Assembly (NCBI RefSeq): GCF_000236905.1
Contig: NC_016528.1
Location: 320,001-384,000, forward strand
Reading direction: 5' to 3'
Length of the DNA stretch: 64,000 nucleotides
From: Tetrapisispora phaffii CBS 4417
Taxonomy: Eukaryota; Ascomycota; Saccharomycetes; Saccharomycetales; Saccharomycetaceae
Part shown: piece by piece, positions 38,279 through 48,270 of the stretch
Position numbering within the stretch: position 1 is the first letter of the stretch
Layout: every line of letters starts with the position of its first letter
The notes under the pieces: generated by a model
Told to the model about the DNA's origin: nothing
Database searches by the model: none
Seen by the model: only the letters and a program-made list of their open reading frames with translations
Program-made: the position numbers and the translations under genes

Positions 38279-41200
38279 TTATTTATTACCCTTCTCATAT
38301 TCTCTAGTTAATCCTTTCCTAATGGCTAGGACACTATCAACAATAACCGCATCAACTCCCGCATTCAATTCAAGAACTACATTTTCAGGCCCATTATTTT
38401 CAACGCCATAAGTTACAAATACTAAGCCATTGTTTTTCACGATTTTTGCCAGTCGTGGAGCTTTAAGAATAGGAATGACATTACTTACTAATCCTAATAA
38501 ATCCCATTCTCTAGCAAATTTAATGGCACCTTGTAAAGAGGAGGCTCTGGCATCAGCCATCTTCATCACACCACTTTCTGTTAAAAATAAAATTGGTATA
38601 CTTGGTTGTTTGAGAGATAACATGATACAAATATCCGGATGAAACGAGGAAAATATGATATCTCTTCCATGTTTATTATTTTCGAAGACAACTTTCAAAA
38701 CTGTGTCAACCCAGTGGTTCATTTCAATCATAATACTACCAGTATCTTCTTCCTCGGCTTCATCTACCATAGGATATTTGCACTCAATATTAAAACCAAC
38801 TTTTTTATGTAACTTCTGGAATAATTCTTCTAGTGTAACAAAAGATGAAGCAATTGAAGAACCTCTTGTATTCCCTTTGAAGTTTATTTTTTTAAAAGTT
38901 TTTGTAAGTTTCATTCTATCAGTATATTTTTCAGAATCAACGAAGTCATGATTATGACTAAAACTCCTATACACATTACTATTTTTCATTGTATCGTTGG
39001 GTTTTTCACCATTGGAATCTAATTCAATATCCCACGGTTTACTGACGTCAAAATTCGTAGGTCCAACGGAGTTTCTCCTACCAGCCTTACTGTTATCAGA
39101 TATATGTTTTTGAACGTTATTCAGATCCATGAATTGCTCTAAAGTTAACTCGTGCATTGGTATATCAACACCTGTCTCCGAAACTAAAAAGTCATGATAA
39201 ATAACTGGTATGTTATCTTTCGTCAATTGTACATCAAATTCAACATAAGAAGCACCCAAAGATGATGCCGCAATGAAAGATTCAACTGTATTTTCTCCTA
39301 ATTGTAAAGTCTTATTTGTATTAACATTTTTCCCAAGCCCACGGTGTCCAATCACTCTTGTTGAAATCAACGACTTCCAATATCTCTCTGTTTTTCTAAA
39401 TAACATGTTTGGATGATGGAAAGGGTTAACCGTCATATATTCGAAGATAATATGACCAAGTAATTCTAATGAATTTTTGGCAAGAATAGGTATAGTCTCT
39501 TTTTCATAAAGAGAACATTTATTTACGCCAACAAAAGTAGCGTTTCTCTTTAGAAAAGATATACCTCTTCCAACTATACAATCGTTAGAAATAGAATCAG
39601 GGTTGAAATCCCTCTTCCCTTGAGTGACTGATTTATCATCTTGTATTTGTTGTTCATCACTAGTTACATCATTCAAAAGAAGGTCAAAATATAAGCTTTG
39701 GGAATTATCGTCACTATATGGAACGTTAAATTTGATTGCACCTGATCCAAATTCTATTGGCAAGTCAATTTTTTCTGATTTTTTGCCTTTTGCATTATTA
39801 CATCTAATTTCTAAGGTGAATTTATTTTTTAAAAATTCAGGGACAAATTTGGTTATGGCTTCTTGATTTAAATTAACTGCGGGGGTATCGATACGTGAAT
39901 CATTACTACCAAGTGTAATTAGTAATACTGACTCATCATTATGAAGATACATATGCCCAATTTCTTTGTTTTCTTCAACTTCTTCAGTTATAATTAAACC
40001 ACTGTTATCTACTTCATTAAGACTTGTATTATTGTTTAAAATGGCATTATCTTGTAATGTATTATATATCCCTTCATTTAACTTGTCTCGAATATTTGCA
40101 CCAAATTCTGGTTTCATGATGTTATCATAACCATCTAATTTTAAGTAATCGGCAAGTTCCAAATTTCCATGCAAAACTGCTTGCTCTAATGGTGTCCATC
40201 CACTTTCATCAAATACATAAACATGTGCACCATATTCTATAAGCAACTTTGCGATCTCTAAGTTATTTTCTACTGCTGCAATAAACAAAGGTGTCCAGCT
40301 AAACAGCTTTTCAGGAACTTCAGTCGATGCACCATTCTGTAATAAAACTTTAGCAATCTCAAAGTTATTCAACTTTGAAGCCAAATATAAGGCAGTTTCC
40401 CCACTCTCATCATTTGTAACATCTATATTGTAACAGTTCATAGAAAACAATGCGCGTAAAACTTCCAAAAGATTTGCTTTAATACAGAGGTAAATGATTG
40501 TATCATCACAAGAATCTTTCAAAACGTATGGCAATAATTTTGTGACAGTTAAAGGATGATCCCCTAGAACTGCCAAATGCATTGGTGTATGGTTATCGAC
40601 GTCGGACCAGTACCTGCTATCATCTATAGAATAAGATTCATTCCAAATGCTCCATTTTTGAAGCTTCAGAATGATATTGTCAATAAACTCTGCTATACCA
40701 AACTCTGCTGAATAATGTAATGGTGTCTTACCATATACATCTCTATTAGATAGGAGTGATCTAAATTTTTCTGGTAGGTTATCCAATATATATAGCAATG
40801 CAATAGATATTTTTGAACTAGAATCTTGTAAAGATTCAGTGTCAAAAGTTCTTGAAACTTCTTTCGTCAACAAATAATTCTTCGTCTCTTCGTTTGAGGA
40901 AGCTCTGTAGAGACTCATACCTTGTGTGAACTCATTCATCAAATGTGAGTTCTCTCCTAAACTGATTATGTGATAATGAAAGAAGTTTCTATTGTTTATA
41001 TCTGAATCATCCTCCAATGATGAAATATTTTGCAAAATTGTCTTCATACAGTTGAAAGCTAGAAATATTGCTGATGTATTTAGTAAATTTAAAAAATATC
41101 TAATGGGGATATTTTCAATAGTACCATATTCAGCATTCAATAATATCAATAGTTCTTCTTGATCATCAGATTTGATAGCATTTAACACGTCACCATGTCC

Positions 41201-42019
41201 AATGACATTAGAATTTAGTTTAATTGGTTTGGGAGTATTATTTCTCTCAGTTTCTGAACCTTCGTTAAAGATAGTTGACACTTCCGTTATCGAATTCTTT
41301 TCCAGATCGAGTAATAAAGGCACCAATGATTTCATAATACGTTCAATTTTTGATATTCCATCTCTGATGGTGACATACGATTCAAAATTTAATGAGCGAA
41401 TTTGTTCATCGTAGTATTTATCTCTATCAAGTACTCTTAATTTTTTATCAGCTTTCTTAAGTATTTTATAACATGCTTTTTTATTCATTTCACAAAATGA
41501 CTTTAAATCTTGGAAATGACCAATCAACCTTACTAGTTGTGTTTTAATTTCCTTTAAATCGTCGATTAGATATTGTGGAAGATCCGCTTTATCAATAGTT
41601 AACTCTTCACCCCGTTCATTATATTCTTTGAATAATGTATCAATAATTCTAAATTGTTTTGAAGTTAAAAGTTTAACTAATCTTGCTTCATACTCAGCAG
41701 TTTTTACATTATAAAAATCTTCAACTTTTTTAATAGATATATTCAAAGATTCATTAAATTCGGAAATTAATTGTTTTACCTTCTTATTATTCAAATAGTA
41801 ATGATTAACGTCTGTAGGATTTCGCCTAGTGTTAATACGAGGTAAGGACTTCCCTATTGAGTCACCGTCGTTATTTCTTTTTAAACCATTCTCTTCCGCA
41901 AATAGCAAATCCTGTTCTTCTTCTACCTTTTTAATCTTCCTCTTTAAAAGTTTATAATTTATATATTTTGAAGACCATGAAGGAACCTGATATCTAGGAA
42001 ACGACTTTCCAAACTTCAT
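38279..42019 (-). CDS. GDE1: Glycerophosphocholine phosphodiesterase Gde1
   Basis: This gene encodes 1246 residues (S. cerevisiae Gde1 1223). It releases choline and glycerol-3-phosphate from glycerophosphocholine. The N-terminal SPX domain (1 to about 195; MKFGKSFPRYQVPSW, YINYKLLKRKIKK) senses inositol pyrophosphate/phosphate. Ankyrin repeats cover about 410-640 (GKTPLHYSAEFG, NHTPMHLAVLGDH, GETALYLASKLNN, WTPLFIAAVENN, WTPLEQAVLHGN). The C-terminal GDPD catalytic domain starts near 880 with VIGHRGLGKN, then VEFDVQLTKDNIPVIYHD and FNIECKYP. The architecture matches Gde1 exactly. A CACGTG box upstream suggests PHO regulation. The gene corresponds to YPL110C. Confidence 0.97.
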   Translation of the reverse strand: MKFGKSFPRYQVPSWSSKYINYKLLKRKIKKVEEEQDLLFAEENGLKRNNDGDSIGKSLPRINTRRNPTDVNHYYLNNKKVKQLISEFNESLNISIKKVEDFYNVKTAEYEARLVKLLTSKQFRIIDTLFKEYNERGEELTIDKADLPQYLIDDLKEIKTQLVRLIGHFQDLKSFCEMNKKACYKILKKADKKLRVLDRDKYYDEQIRSLNFESYVTIRDGISKIERIMKSLVPLLLDLEKNSITEVSTIFNEGSETERNNTPKPIKLNSNVIGHGDVLNAIKSDDQEELLILLNAEYGTIENIPIRYFLNLLNTSAIFLAFNCMKTILQNISSLEDDSDINNRNFFHYHIISLGENSHLMNEFTQGMSLYRASSNEETKNYLLTKEVSRTFDTESLQDSSSKISIALLYILDNLPEKFRSLLSNRDVYGKTPLHYSAEFGIAEFIDNIILKLQKWSIWNESYSIDDSRYWSDVDNHTPMHLAVLGDHPLTVTKLLPYVLKDSCDDTIIYLCIKANLLEVLRALFSMNCYNIDVTNDESGETALYLASKLNNFEIAKVLLQNGASTEVPEKLFSWTPLFIAAVENNLEIAKLLIEYGAHVYVFDESGWTPLEQAVLHGNLELADYLKLDGYDNIMKPEFGANIRDKLNEGIYNTLQDNAILNNNTSLNEVDNSGLIITEEVEENKEIGHMYLHNDESVLLITLGSNDSRIDTPAVNLNQEAITKFVPEFLKNKFTLEIRCNNAKGKKSEKIDLPIEFGSGAIKFNVPYSDDNSQSLYFDLLLNDVTSDEQQIQDDKSVTQGKRDFNPDSISNDCIVGRGISFLKRNATFVGVNKCSLYEKETIPILAKNSLELLGHIIFEYMTVNPFHHPNMLFRKTERYWKSLISTRVIGHRGLGKNVNTNKTLQLGENTVESFIAASSLGASYVEFDVQLTKDNIPVIYHDFLVSETGVDIPMHELTLEQFMDLNNVQKHISDNSKAGRRNSVGPTNFDVSKPWDIELDSNGEKPNDTMKNSNVYRSFSHNHDFVDSEKYTDRMKLTKTFKKINFKGNTRGSSIASSFVTLEELFQKLHKKVGFNIECKYPMVDEAEEEDTGSIMIEMNHWVDTVLKVVFENNKHGRDIIFSSFHPDICIMLSLKQPSIPILFLTESGVMKMADARASSLQGAIKFAREWDLLGLVSNVIPILKAPRLAKIVKNNGLVFVTYGVENNGPENVVLELNAGVDAVIVDSVLAIRKGLTREYEKGNK

Positions 42020-42123
42020 ACCGATATGTATAGTACAATTACCACCTTACCAACCGTTGGAAAACTATAACAGACATGTAAATAATAAGTCCGGTTTAAG
42101 GTGACTTGTTCATTTACTTGTCC

Positions 42124-42220
42124 CTTTATATAGTCTTTTTTATTTCTATTTTTTTACCGCCGTTGATCACATATTCGAGACCCACCTTAAAAACGAATTT
42201 GTATTATGAGAATACACGTG
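42124..42220 (-). promoter_or_regulatory. GDE1 promoter: CACGTG and TATA
   Basis: CACGTG at 42215-42220 lies about 195 bp upstream of the GDE1 ATG, and a TATATAAAG on the minus strand (42124-42132) lies between it and the gene. CACGTG is the high-affinity Pho4 (and Cbf1) site. GDE1 is phosphate-starvation-induced in S. cerevisiae, so a Pho4 role is plausible. The rest of 42020-42438 is AT-rich without other features. Confidence 0.5.
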
Positions 42221-42438
42221 CATATATAAAGTAACAAAGAACCGATTAAGCAATGTCAAGTGGCATACAACCCATATCAAACAAACAGTTTTAGTAGTTA
42301 GATCATTGAATGGGTAGGATGCTTGAGCTTGTCGGATACAATCAGTTCTATATCTATCTATGTGTATATGTATTTATGTATATCGGCCACTTTATTATGA
42401 ATTTGGATAAACCATTGCTATTTGCTCATGCGATGTGT

Positions 42439-44612
42439 CTAATAGTTTGGACACAGTTGATCGGTCTTGATTAATGAATATAGTTCCTTCACTGTGGCGG
42501 TCATTAATCTTCTTATTTCTAGTCCAAACCATATTGATATTAATGACAATGTGTTTGTATCTTTTAGTAAACTCGTCGAGTCCTTGCGCAGACTATATTC
42601 CCTCAATATTGGGATTGATCTAGACATATATTAATAAATTTTTTGATAAAATTTGATCTTGTTAGTATAAGAGGAATAGGAATTAAAAAAAAAAAAGATA
42701 TATTTGGTAGAAGGCCTGATTTGAACAAATTTCAAATCAGGCCTTCTATTAATGAATATGATACGAACCTTTCGAAAAGATCTAGATGTGGATCTAGCCT
42801 TCTTCCGATACCTTCTAATAATAGAATAGCCACAATCACAGACACGAAATCACCTTCCAATCTAACATGATGTGCTCTAACCATTCCTAACATCTGATCC
42901 AATAGGTCTCCAATGGAGACCGTCCCTAATGTAAATGTTCTTTGTTTAACTTTACTGACTAGCTTCTCGACTTTAAATGCAAATATTTCTTTGTTGATGG
43001 CAGTTTCTGGTGATTTAGATCTCTCTATCATTAACTCACCAGCTTTGTAACCATTAAATCTAGCTAATGCATTGAATAGGTCAATGAAATTGACTCTATT
43101 TAAGCTATTCAACTCAGTGACTAAACCAGTGTCGATCAAACATATTTGTGCTGCATATGATTGCAAAGCATTTGATAAATTCTTAACGAAAATATCAGTA
43201 TCATCGTTTTTCATACTTGACTTTAAATTTCTCATAATATCTGAAATTTCACTTTCAGTAGATTCCAATTTTGTTTCATATCTATTTGTCTTTATAAACC
43301 TGATCATTACATTTCCAGGATGCAAATCAGCATGAACAAAGTTATCAAGAACTAACATTTGTAAAAAAGCATCAATGAAGACATCACTCACCTTCTTGCG
43401 TAAGTCAATATCTTTAATTAAATCCTTATATTTCAAAAAAGTATCCATAGGCATAGCATCCATATACTCTTCAAATAGAACATCTTTATTTGATAATTCT
43501 TTTATTGATTTTGGAAATTTAACTTGTATCGAATTTTTGAAATTTTGATTGAACTTGTCCAAGTTTAAACTCTCTATTCTTAAATCCAGTTGGAGATTCA
43601 TTAATATTGAGAAGTTATAAACTTCATCAGGCAATGACAACCATTCCATGGTGGGGAGAGCATTGATAGCATTCGCAAAATTTTCCATTATTTTTAAATC
43701 TCTTCTAATTTTACTTCTAGCATTGGGATGAATAATTTTAATTGCTACCCAACTGGAAGATAACTGGTAGAAGTCCAACCCCAAACTATCGTGTTCCTTT
43801 AGAAAATAATCTTGTGATAATTTCCCTAAATGTACTTGTGCAATTGCACCAATCCCTAATGGTTTACTTTGGAATTCTTCAAAAACTGTGTTGAACTCAT
43901 CTTCTTCAATATTTAAAGTTTCACATATCTTACTGATGCTGTATTTAGTTGGATGAGGTTTTGAATTGCTGTGAAGGTTGCTAAATTCATTACAAAACCC
44001 ATGAGGAAATATATCAGTTCTTGAACTTGCCCATTGTCCTAACTTTATGAAGCTTGGACCAGCAAGCTCTAAAGCTTTTCTAAATAGACGGTACCACACC
44101 AAAGAACCTTGTGTTTCTACTATGTCATTACCATAATATATTCTCTTCCCAAAAAAAGATATTGGATACGTTATTAGAATAGGAACAAAGATTATTGATA
44201 GTTCCAGGAAACGAATCGTAACAAAAAGTGGTTCTAGTAAATCTGTCACGTAATATACTAGTCGTCTCAATTGTCTGGTAAGTATATTTTTTGATTGCAT
44301 TATTGCAAGTTCAGCATCTCTTGCTTTTGATTCCTCTAATTCACGCTGTGATGCAATATATAATCCCATTTCCAATGTGTCTCCCTTTGAATCAGGAGAT
44401 AGCGTTTCATTATGAATAATGGGTGAAAGTAAGTCTTTAAAACTAAAACCTGTGAACGAATCAGTATTCGATGCACCAACTAATAGTATACAACGACATG
44501 TTGATAATGTAATTTTATTTGAAAAGTTATATTTATGTCTATAAGCTCTTGAATGTTTAAAGAATGGACCGGAGTATTTCCAAAACCTGGAGCCAAAAGC
44601 CCTTGATGACAT
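42439..44612 (-). CDS. CQD1: Mitochondrial UbiB-family atypical kinase Cqd1, two exons
   Basis: I read join(42439..42619, 42769..44612), 674 residues; S. cerevisiae Cqd1 (YPL109C, also intron-containing) has about 657. It is a UbiB/ADCK-family protein of mitochondria that controls coenzyme Q distribution and phospholipid homeostasis. Motifs are KxGQ in SFIKLGQWASSRTDIFP (about 186), the alanine-rich loop GIGAIAQVHLGKL, lysine in WVAIKIIHP, catalytic HADLHPGNVMIR (about 424) and the DFG-equivalent LIDTGLV (about 492). Exon 1 ends inside an Arg codon after HLDLFE. Splicing continues as R-SIPILREY and adds 59 residues. Without splicing the frame stops after 12 further residues at 42732. The N-terminus is basic and presequence-like, with a hydrophobic stretch near 135-155. 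ATG 44612 is preceded by in-frame GTG, which I do not use. Confidence 0.9.
42620..42768 (-). other. CQD1 spliceosomal intron (149 nt)
   Basis: On the minus strand the 5' splice site is GTTCGT (42768-42763), which departs from the yeast GTATGT. The branch site is a perfect TACTAAC (42667-42661). A T run of 12 (42696-42685) lies just upstream of it, and the 3' splice site is TAG (42622-42620), about 42 nt after the branch A. Joining AG|A restores one frame through exon 2. The nearby GTATCA alternative gives an immediate stop after splicing, so GTTCGT is preferred. S. cerevisiae YPL109C is also known to carry an intron. Confidence 0.82.
42708..42748 (-). repeat. Perfect 18-bp hairpin inside the CQD1 intron
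   Basis: The arms (42708-42725 and 42731-42748) are exact reverse complements, TAGAAGGCCTGATTTGAA, with a five-base loop. In the transcript the stem begins 20 nt after the 5' splice site and ends about 46 nt before the branch A, so folding would bring the two closer. The unspliced stop codon lies inside the stem. Confidence 0.9.
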
Positions 44613-45442
44613 TACCACCTATCGTTATGAAATTAACTCAACTCGTAAGTCTCTTCTTGATCAAATATATGAGTTAGTTCTCATGCAATTAAGATAGATG
44701 ACGTATTTGATAGAAATAACGTTTCTTTGACTCCATTTATCCCTTATGTATAAAAGTGTTTAAGCTAAGTTTTGAAACATCGGAACCTTAAAAGGAATGG
44801 AACCAAATGCAATAAATGTAGCAATGGGTAAAACATAATCACCAATCAAAGAATAACAACATTAAATAAAATATTTAACGTATAATGTTAACAGAATATA
44901 TTACATAAATGCATAACGAGAACAATGTATTTGACAAGAAATATATAAACTCTTAAGAACAAGCATGTTACCTCGCTTGCTTTCTGAAGGACGTGGGGAA
45001 CTATCAGTCTTGAAGATATTAAAACATATAAAAGCAGCGATTTTCTTTAGTTCTACAGGGGTCGTATTTCATTTACTTAAGTGATACTTTCTGAGGTTAC
45101 TTAACAACTTATTTTATACATTTATCATTAACTGTGTCTTTCTATGCATAGACTTTCTTTTTCATTTTGTTTTTGATCCTTTCAAGGCTTCTTCAATTTG
45201 AAATTTACAATATTCAAATGAACACTTAAAAAACTTCAAATACAATATTTAAGTAATTATATTGCTTAATAAATTGTAAAATATGATATATAAAACCTTT
45301 TAAGCATACTCATTTTGAGCTGTAGATTGAATATTTTTATACTCAAATTTATGACTATATGCTTTTATAGTAAGTGTTTACGTAGTGTTGTTTCTTCATT
45401 ACAGAGTTTAATTAAACAAGAAAGATAAATTTATTCTGCGGT
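44613..45442. other. CQD1-UBS1 divergent intergenic region
   Basis: About 830 bp of AT-rich DNA serves as promoter for both genes. I found no convincing factor site, hairpin, tRNA or mobile-element remnant. Confidence 0.45.
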
Positions 45443-46216
45443 ATGGTTTCTGTGTTTCAACGGAAGTTGCTACGAGAATGGAAATATATACAGACACAGA
45501 GGTTACGGAACCGTTACAACTGCAATGCCTCTGAATCAAGTCGTTATGCATTCTATATCAAGCCACAAGATTCCAATTTGCATATGTGGCATTTGGTGGT
45601 GTATGATTCATTACATATGCAAGAGATTTACATTATGATATATATTGGAAAATGGAAGAACCGCGACGAATCGTTTGGTAGCACAGGTATAATATCAGAT
45701 GAGATGGATTTTGATATCATTTTGAATTGTTTAACACCGAACAGTTACTTACCATTAAATCGAAATATATCATTTACACATTTTAACCAAATTTTAATAA
45801 GAGATGGTTTGCATAAATTTATTGAGACTCTGTTGGACATGATATTTACAGCAGATACTCAAAAAATTGAAAATATCTATAGCATTATGCGTTGTTGGAA
45901 TAGAGTGATGATAAAATCTTTTAAACAGCATTTCCCTGAATTGATAGGAAAATTAGAATACGGCGACTATAAAATATTTCAAGAATTCATGAGGAAAAAT
46001 AATTACAAACAGGACATTGTCACGAAAACTACATTGATGTGTTCAAATGGTATATCAAATAACACACTTGCTTGTGATGATTACTCTACGTCGTTATCAT
46101 CCTCTGGCAAAAGGAAGTTCAATTCAATAGATCCAACTGAGCAGAGTAAATATGATGACCATAGCGGTCTCAATCCTAACTTAATATTGGACCGAAAAAG
46201 ATCTAGAAACAAATGA
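45443..46216 (+). CDS. UBS1: Ubs1, ubiquitin-conjugating-enzyme-like Cdc34 suppressor
   Basis: This gene encodes 257 residues (S. cerevisiae Ubs1 277). It opens with an E2-like N-terminal helix (FQRKLLREWKYIQTQRLRN) and strands with WHLVVYDS and YIMIYIGKW, then CLTPNSYLPLNRNISFTHF where an E2 would place its active site. I see no HPN-Cys catalytic context, so it is probably a non-catalytic UBC fold. Ubs1 was found as a suppressor of cdc34 mutants and affects Cdc34 nuclear export. The C-terminal 60 residues are polar, with a basic SGKRKFNS segment and a DRKRSRNK terminus. The call relies mainly on synteny: it is convergent with TYR1, as YBR165W-YBR166C are. UBC-fold resemblance is moderate. 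Confidence 0.78.
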   Translation: MVSVFQRKLLREWKYIQTQRLRNRYNCNASESSRYAFYIKPQDSNLHMWHLVVYDSLHMQEIYIMIYIGKWKNRDESFGSTGIISDEMDFDIILNCLTPNSYLPLNRNISFTHFNQILIRDGLHKFIETLLDMIFTADTQKIENIYSIMRCWNRVMIKSFKQHFPELIGKLEYGDYKIFQEFMRKNNYKQDIVTKTTLMCSNGISNNTLACDDYSTSLSSSGKRKFNSIDPTEQSKYDDHSGLNPNLILDRKRSRNK

Positions 46217-46501
46217 TAGGTGTTATTGAGAACATTTTCCGATTAATATTCGGATTAACACTTCGAATGAGTGAACGATTCATACTGATCTCAGGTACTT
46301 GCTTGGTAAATTATTCATAATTTGAGGTGGGCAACTAAAGTATTAGGTCTTTCTACATTATCTACTTGGCAACACAACCTATTTAAGCACTCATATAAAA
46401 ATATATACATACATATATATTAAAATAAATTGCATTCATAATTATTTTTTAATTCATTAATAAATCGTTATTTATATAGTCTATAAGTGATGTGATGCTG
46501 T

Positions 46502-47848
46502 TTATTTTGAGTGACTTAAGATTGTTTTTATCATGTCATTACCAATTGCTGTAGCTTCTGGAAACATAGGTCTGAAAAATTCTTGTGTTTCTTCAAACTT
46601 TTCTTGATATAACTCGAAATTACCAGATGTAATAATAGAACTCCATGACCTTGCTGAAACAACAAATTCTAAATCATCTTTTCTAAAAGAATTATCATAA
46701 AGAGCTGCGTCTAGTGTTTCTTCCAATAATCCATCGGTTAAGAACAGGTATTCAGATATACCTAAAAATATCCTAAACAATGGTGTTGAACAGATCATAT
46801 GATCATATGGATTAATTTTCAGTTGATACCAAGAGTCTACGATGGCTAACATTGATAAATGAGAGTTTGGTAAAGGTTTTTTACCTGCATTTTCTTCTGA
46901 AGTGTGATCTGCCTTATTTAAAGAATATTTATCCAGAAGAGAACTATCTAAGAGTAATTTCCCATTATGATCACCGAAAACAAATTCTTTTGCCTTCATT
47001 ATTCTATCACGAAACTCTTCACTGTGTCCACCTAAAATTAATGAGAATAATTCTGTTACACTGGTAGCATATTGCAAAATTTGTTTATGAGCTGCTGGAT
47101 TTGTAATTGCTAGACCAGCATAAACATGCCATTTATTAGAATAAATTCTTAATGAAATGTTAACTTTTACATTTTCTAAACCACCATACCATTTATCCAG
47201 ACCCAAAGTCCATGGATAGTATTTCAATTTGGCCCAAGTTGTACCCATACTTAAAAATGCTGCATGCGTGACAGCTTGTGTATCAGCAGTGATTTTATCG
47301 TGTTCCTCATATGACAAATAGACGATTTTGCTCTTCAGACAACTCATGAGGGTGTTCACAAATAAAAAAGAAGATGGACGAGAAGATCTATGATCAATGA
47401 TTACAAGTGGTTGACCTTCTGGGTTAATTTTTGGACCATGCAATGAATGAACCGAGATTATGTCAACATCTTTTGGCAAATATTTCTCAAAAGCTTTGAT
47501 TTCTGGATCTTTACAACTGGTCTGCCCACCGACAATTGCATTAACCTTTGTGGAGGGACCATACTCAGCTACGATTTTTGATACATTTGCTGCTTCCACA
47601 CTATAAATAATGTAGTCTGATTGTCTGGAGACATGATGACCATTTAGGACAACTTCGAAATCTTCATCAATGTAGAGCTTTTTATTCTCTGTGTAAAATT
47701 TCTCCTGATCACAGCAAATGACTTTCCAACCATGTTCAGAAAATTTTCTTGCATACAGAAGACCCATATCACCTAAACCAATGATACCAATCTTCATATC
47801 AATTTTCCAATCATCGATTTGTGTTTGTGAAACAGTAGGTACTTCCAT
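46502..47848 (-). CDS. TYR1: Prephenate dehydrogenase Tyr1
   Basis: This gene encodes 448 residues (S. cerevisiae 452). It converts prephenate to 4-hydroxyphenylpyruvate with NADP+ in tyrosine synthesis. The Rossmann motif IGIIGLGDMGLLYA is at about 22-35. The segments SRQSDYIIYSVEA, IVGGQTSCK, HSLHGPK, THAAFLSMGTTWAK and NVSLRIYSNKWHVYAGLAITNP (in two parts) are near-identical to the S. cerevisiae enzyme, and the end IKTILSHS matches too. S. cerevisiae Tyr1 begins shortly before the Rossmann fold, so this ATG 47848 is right to within a few residues. The gene corresponds to YBR166C and is divergent from the YPL108W-like gene. Confidence 0.97.
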   Translation of the reverse strand: MEVPTVSQTQIDDWKIDMKIGIIGLGDMGLLYARKFSEHGWKVICCDQEKFYTENKKLYIDEDFEVVLNGHHVSRQSDYIIYSVEAANVSKIVAEYGPSTKVNAIVGGQTSCKDPEIKAFEKYLPKDVDIISVHSLHGPKINPEGQPLVIIDHRSSRPSSFLFVNTLMSCLKSKIVYLSYEEHDKITADTQAVTHAAFLSMGTTWAKLKYYPWTLGLDKWYGGLENVKVNISLRIYSNKWHVYAGLAITNPAAHKQILQYATSVTELFSLILGGHSEEFRDRIMKAKEFVFGDHNGKLLLDSSLLDKYSLNKADHTSEENAGKKPLPNSHLSMLAIVDSWYQLKINPYDHMICSTPLFRIFLGISEYLFLTDGLLEETLDAALYDNSFRKDDLEFVVSARSWSSIITSGNFELYQEKFEETQEFFRPMFPEATAIGNDMIKTILSHSK

Positions 47849-47975
47849 TTTTGGGATAATATGATAAGTTTGTATATAACTTATTCAATTGAATACAAGA
47901 AAATAGATATGTCACTTAATTTATACCTTAACGTAGCGCTCAACAGATGATAATAATAACTGTTTCGTAACATAT

Positions 47976-47993
47976 AAAACCTAGCTAGGTTTT
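47976..47993. promoter_or_regulatory. 18-bp perfect palindrome upstream of TYR1
   Basis: AAAACCTAGCTAGGTTTT is a loop-free dyad about 130-145 bp upstream of the TYR1 ATG and about 280 bp upstream of the YPL108W-like gene. It could bind a dimeric regulator, but I recognise no factor with this consensus and see no Gcn4 TGACTCA site nearby. Confidence 0.45.
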
Positions 47994-48089
47994 TATATAG
48001 GCTGTAGTTAGTACTCATTGATTTATTTGTAACCTGTTCATTATTGTGAGATGCGAAAATTTTGAGATCACAATTATAATCAATGTGAA

Positions 48090-48107
48090 ATGAGATGAGA
48101 TGAGATA
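48090..48107. repeat. GATGA-type tandem repeat
   Basis: Three to four head-to-tail copies of the pentamer TGAGA/GATGA lie about 165-180 bp upstream of the YPL108W-like gene. The same motif in the opposite orientation occurs at 24828-24846 upstream of NCS2. Confidence 0.6.
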
Positions 48108-48270
48108 AGGTTGGATAAAAGTTATATGTAAGTAGAGCTTGATTATTATTCATTTAGGACAGCAACTTAGATAGTGTTTAGTACAGACACTGTGGTATTT
48201 TATGTGACTTTGAATAAAGTGTGAAAATTTTGCATCCTTTAAAAGGCAGTTCGACGAGCAATTGATTATA

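Noticed and set aside
42439..42627. A separate 62-codon gene downstream of CQD1
   Set aside because: Its sequence after MSR continues the UbiB C-terminus, and a perfect TACTAAC plus TAG acceptor lies just before it, so it is exon 2 of CQD1.
42708..42748. tRNA-like B-box (GATTTGAAC) in the CQD1 intron region
   Set aside because: The nine-base match is part of the hairpin. No A box, acceptor stem or cloverleaf can be drawn around it.
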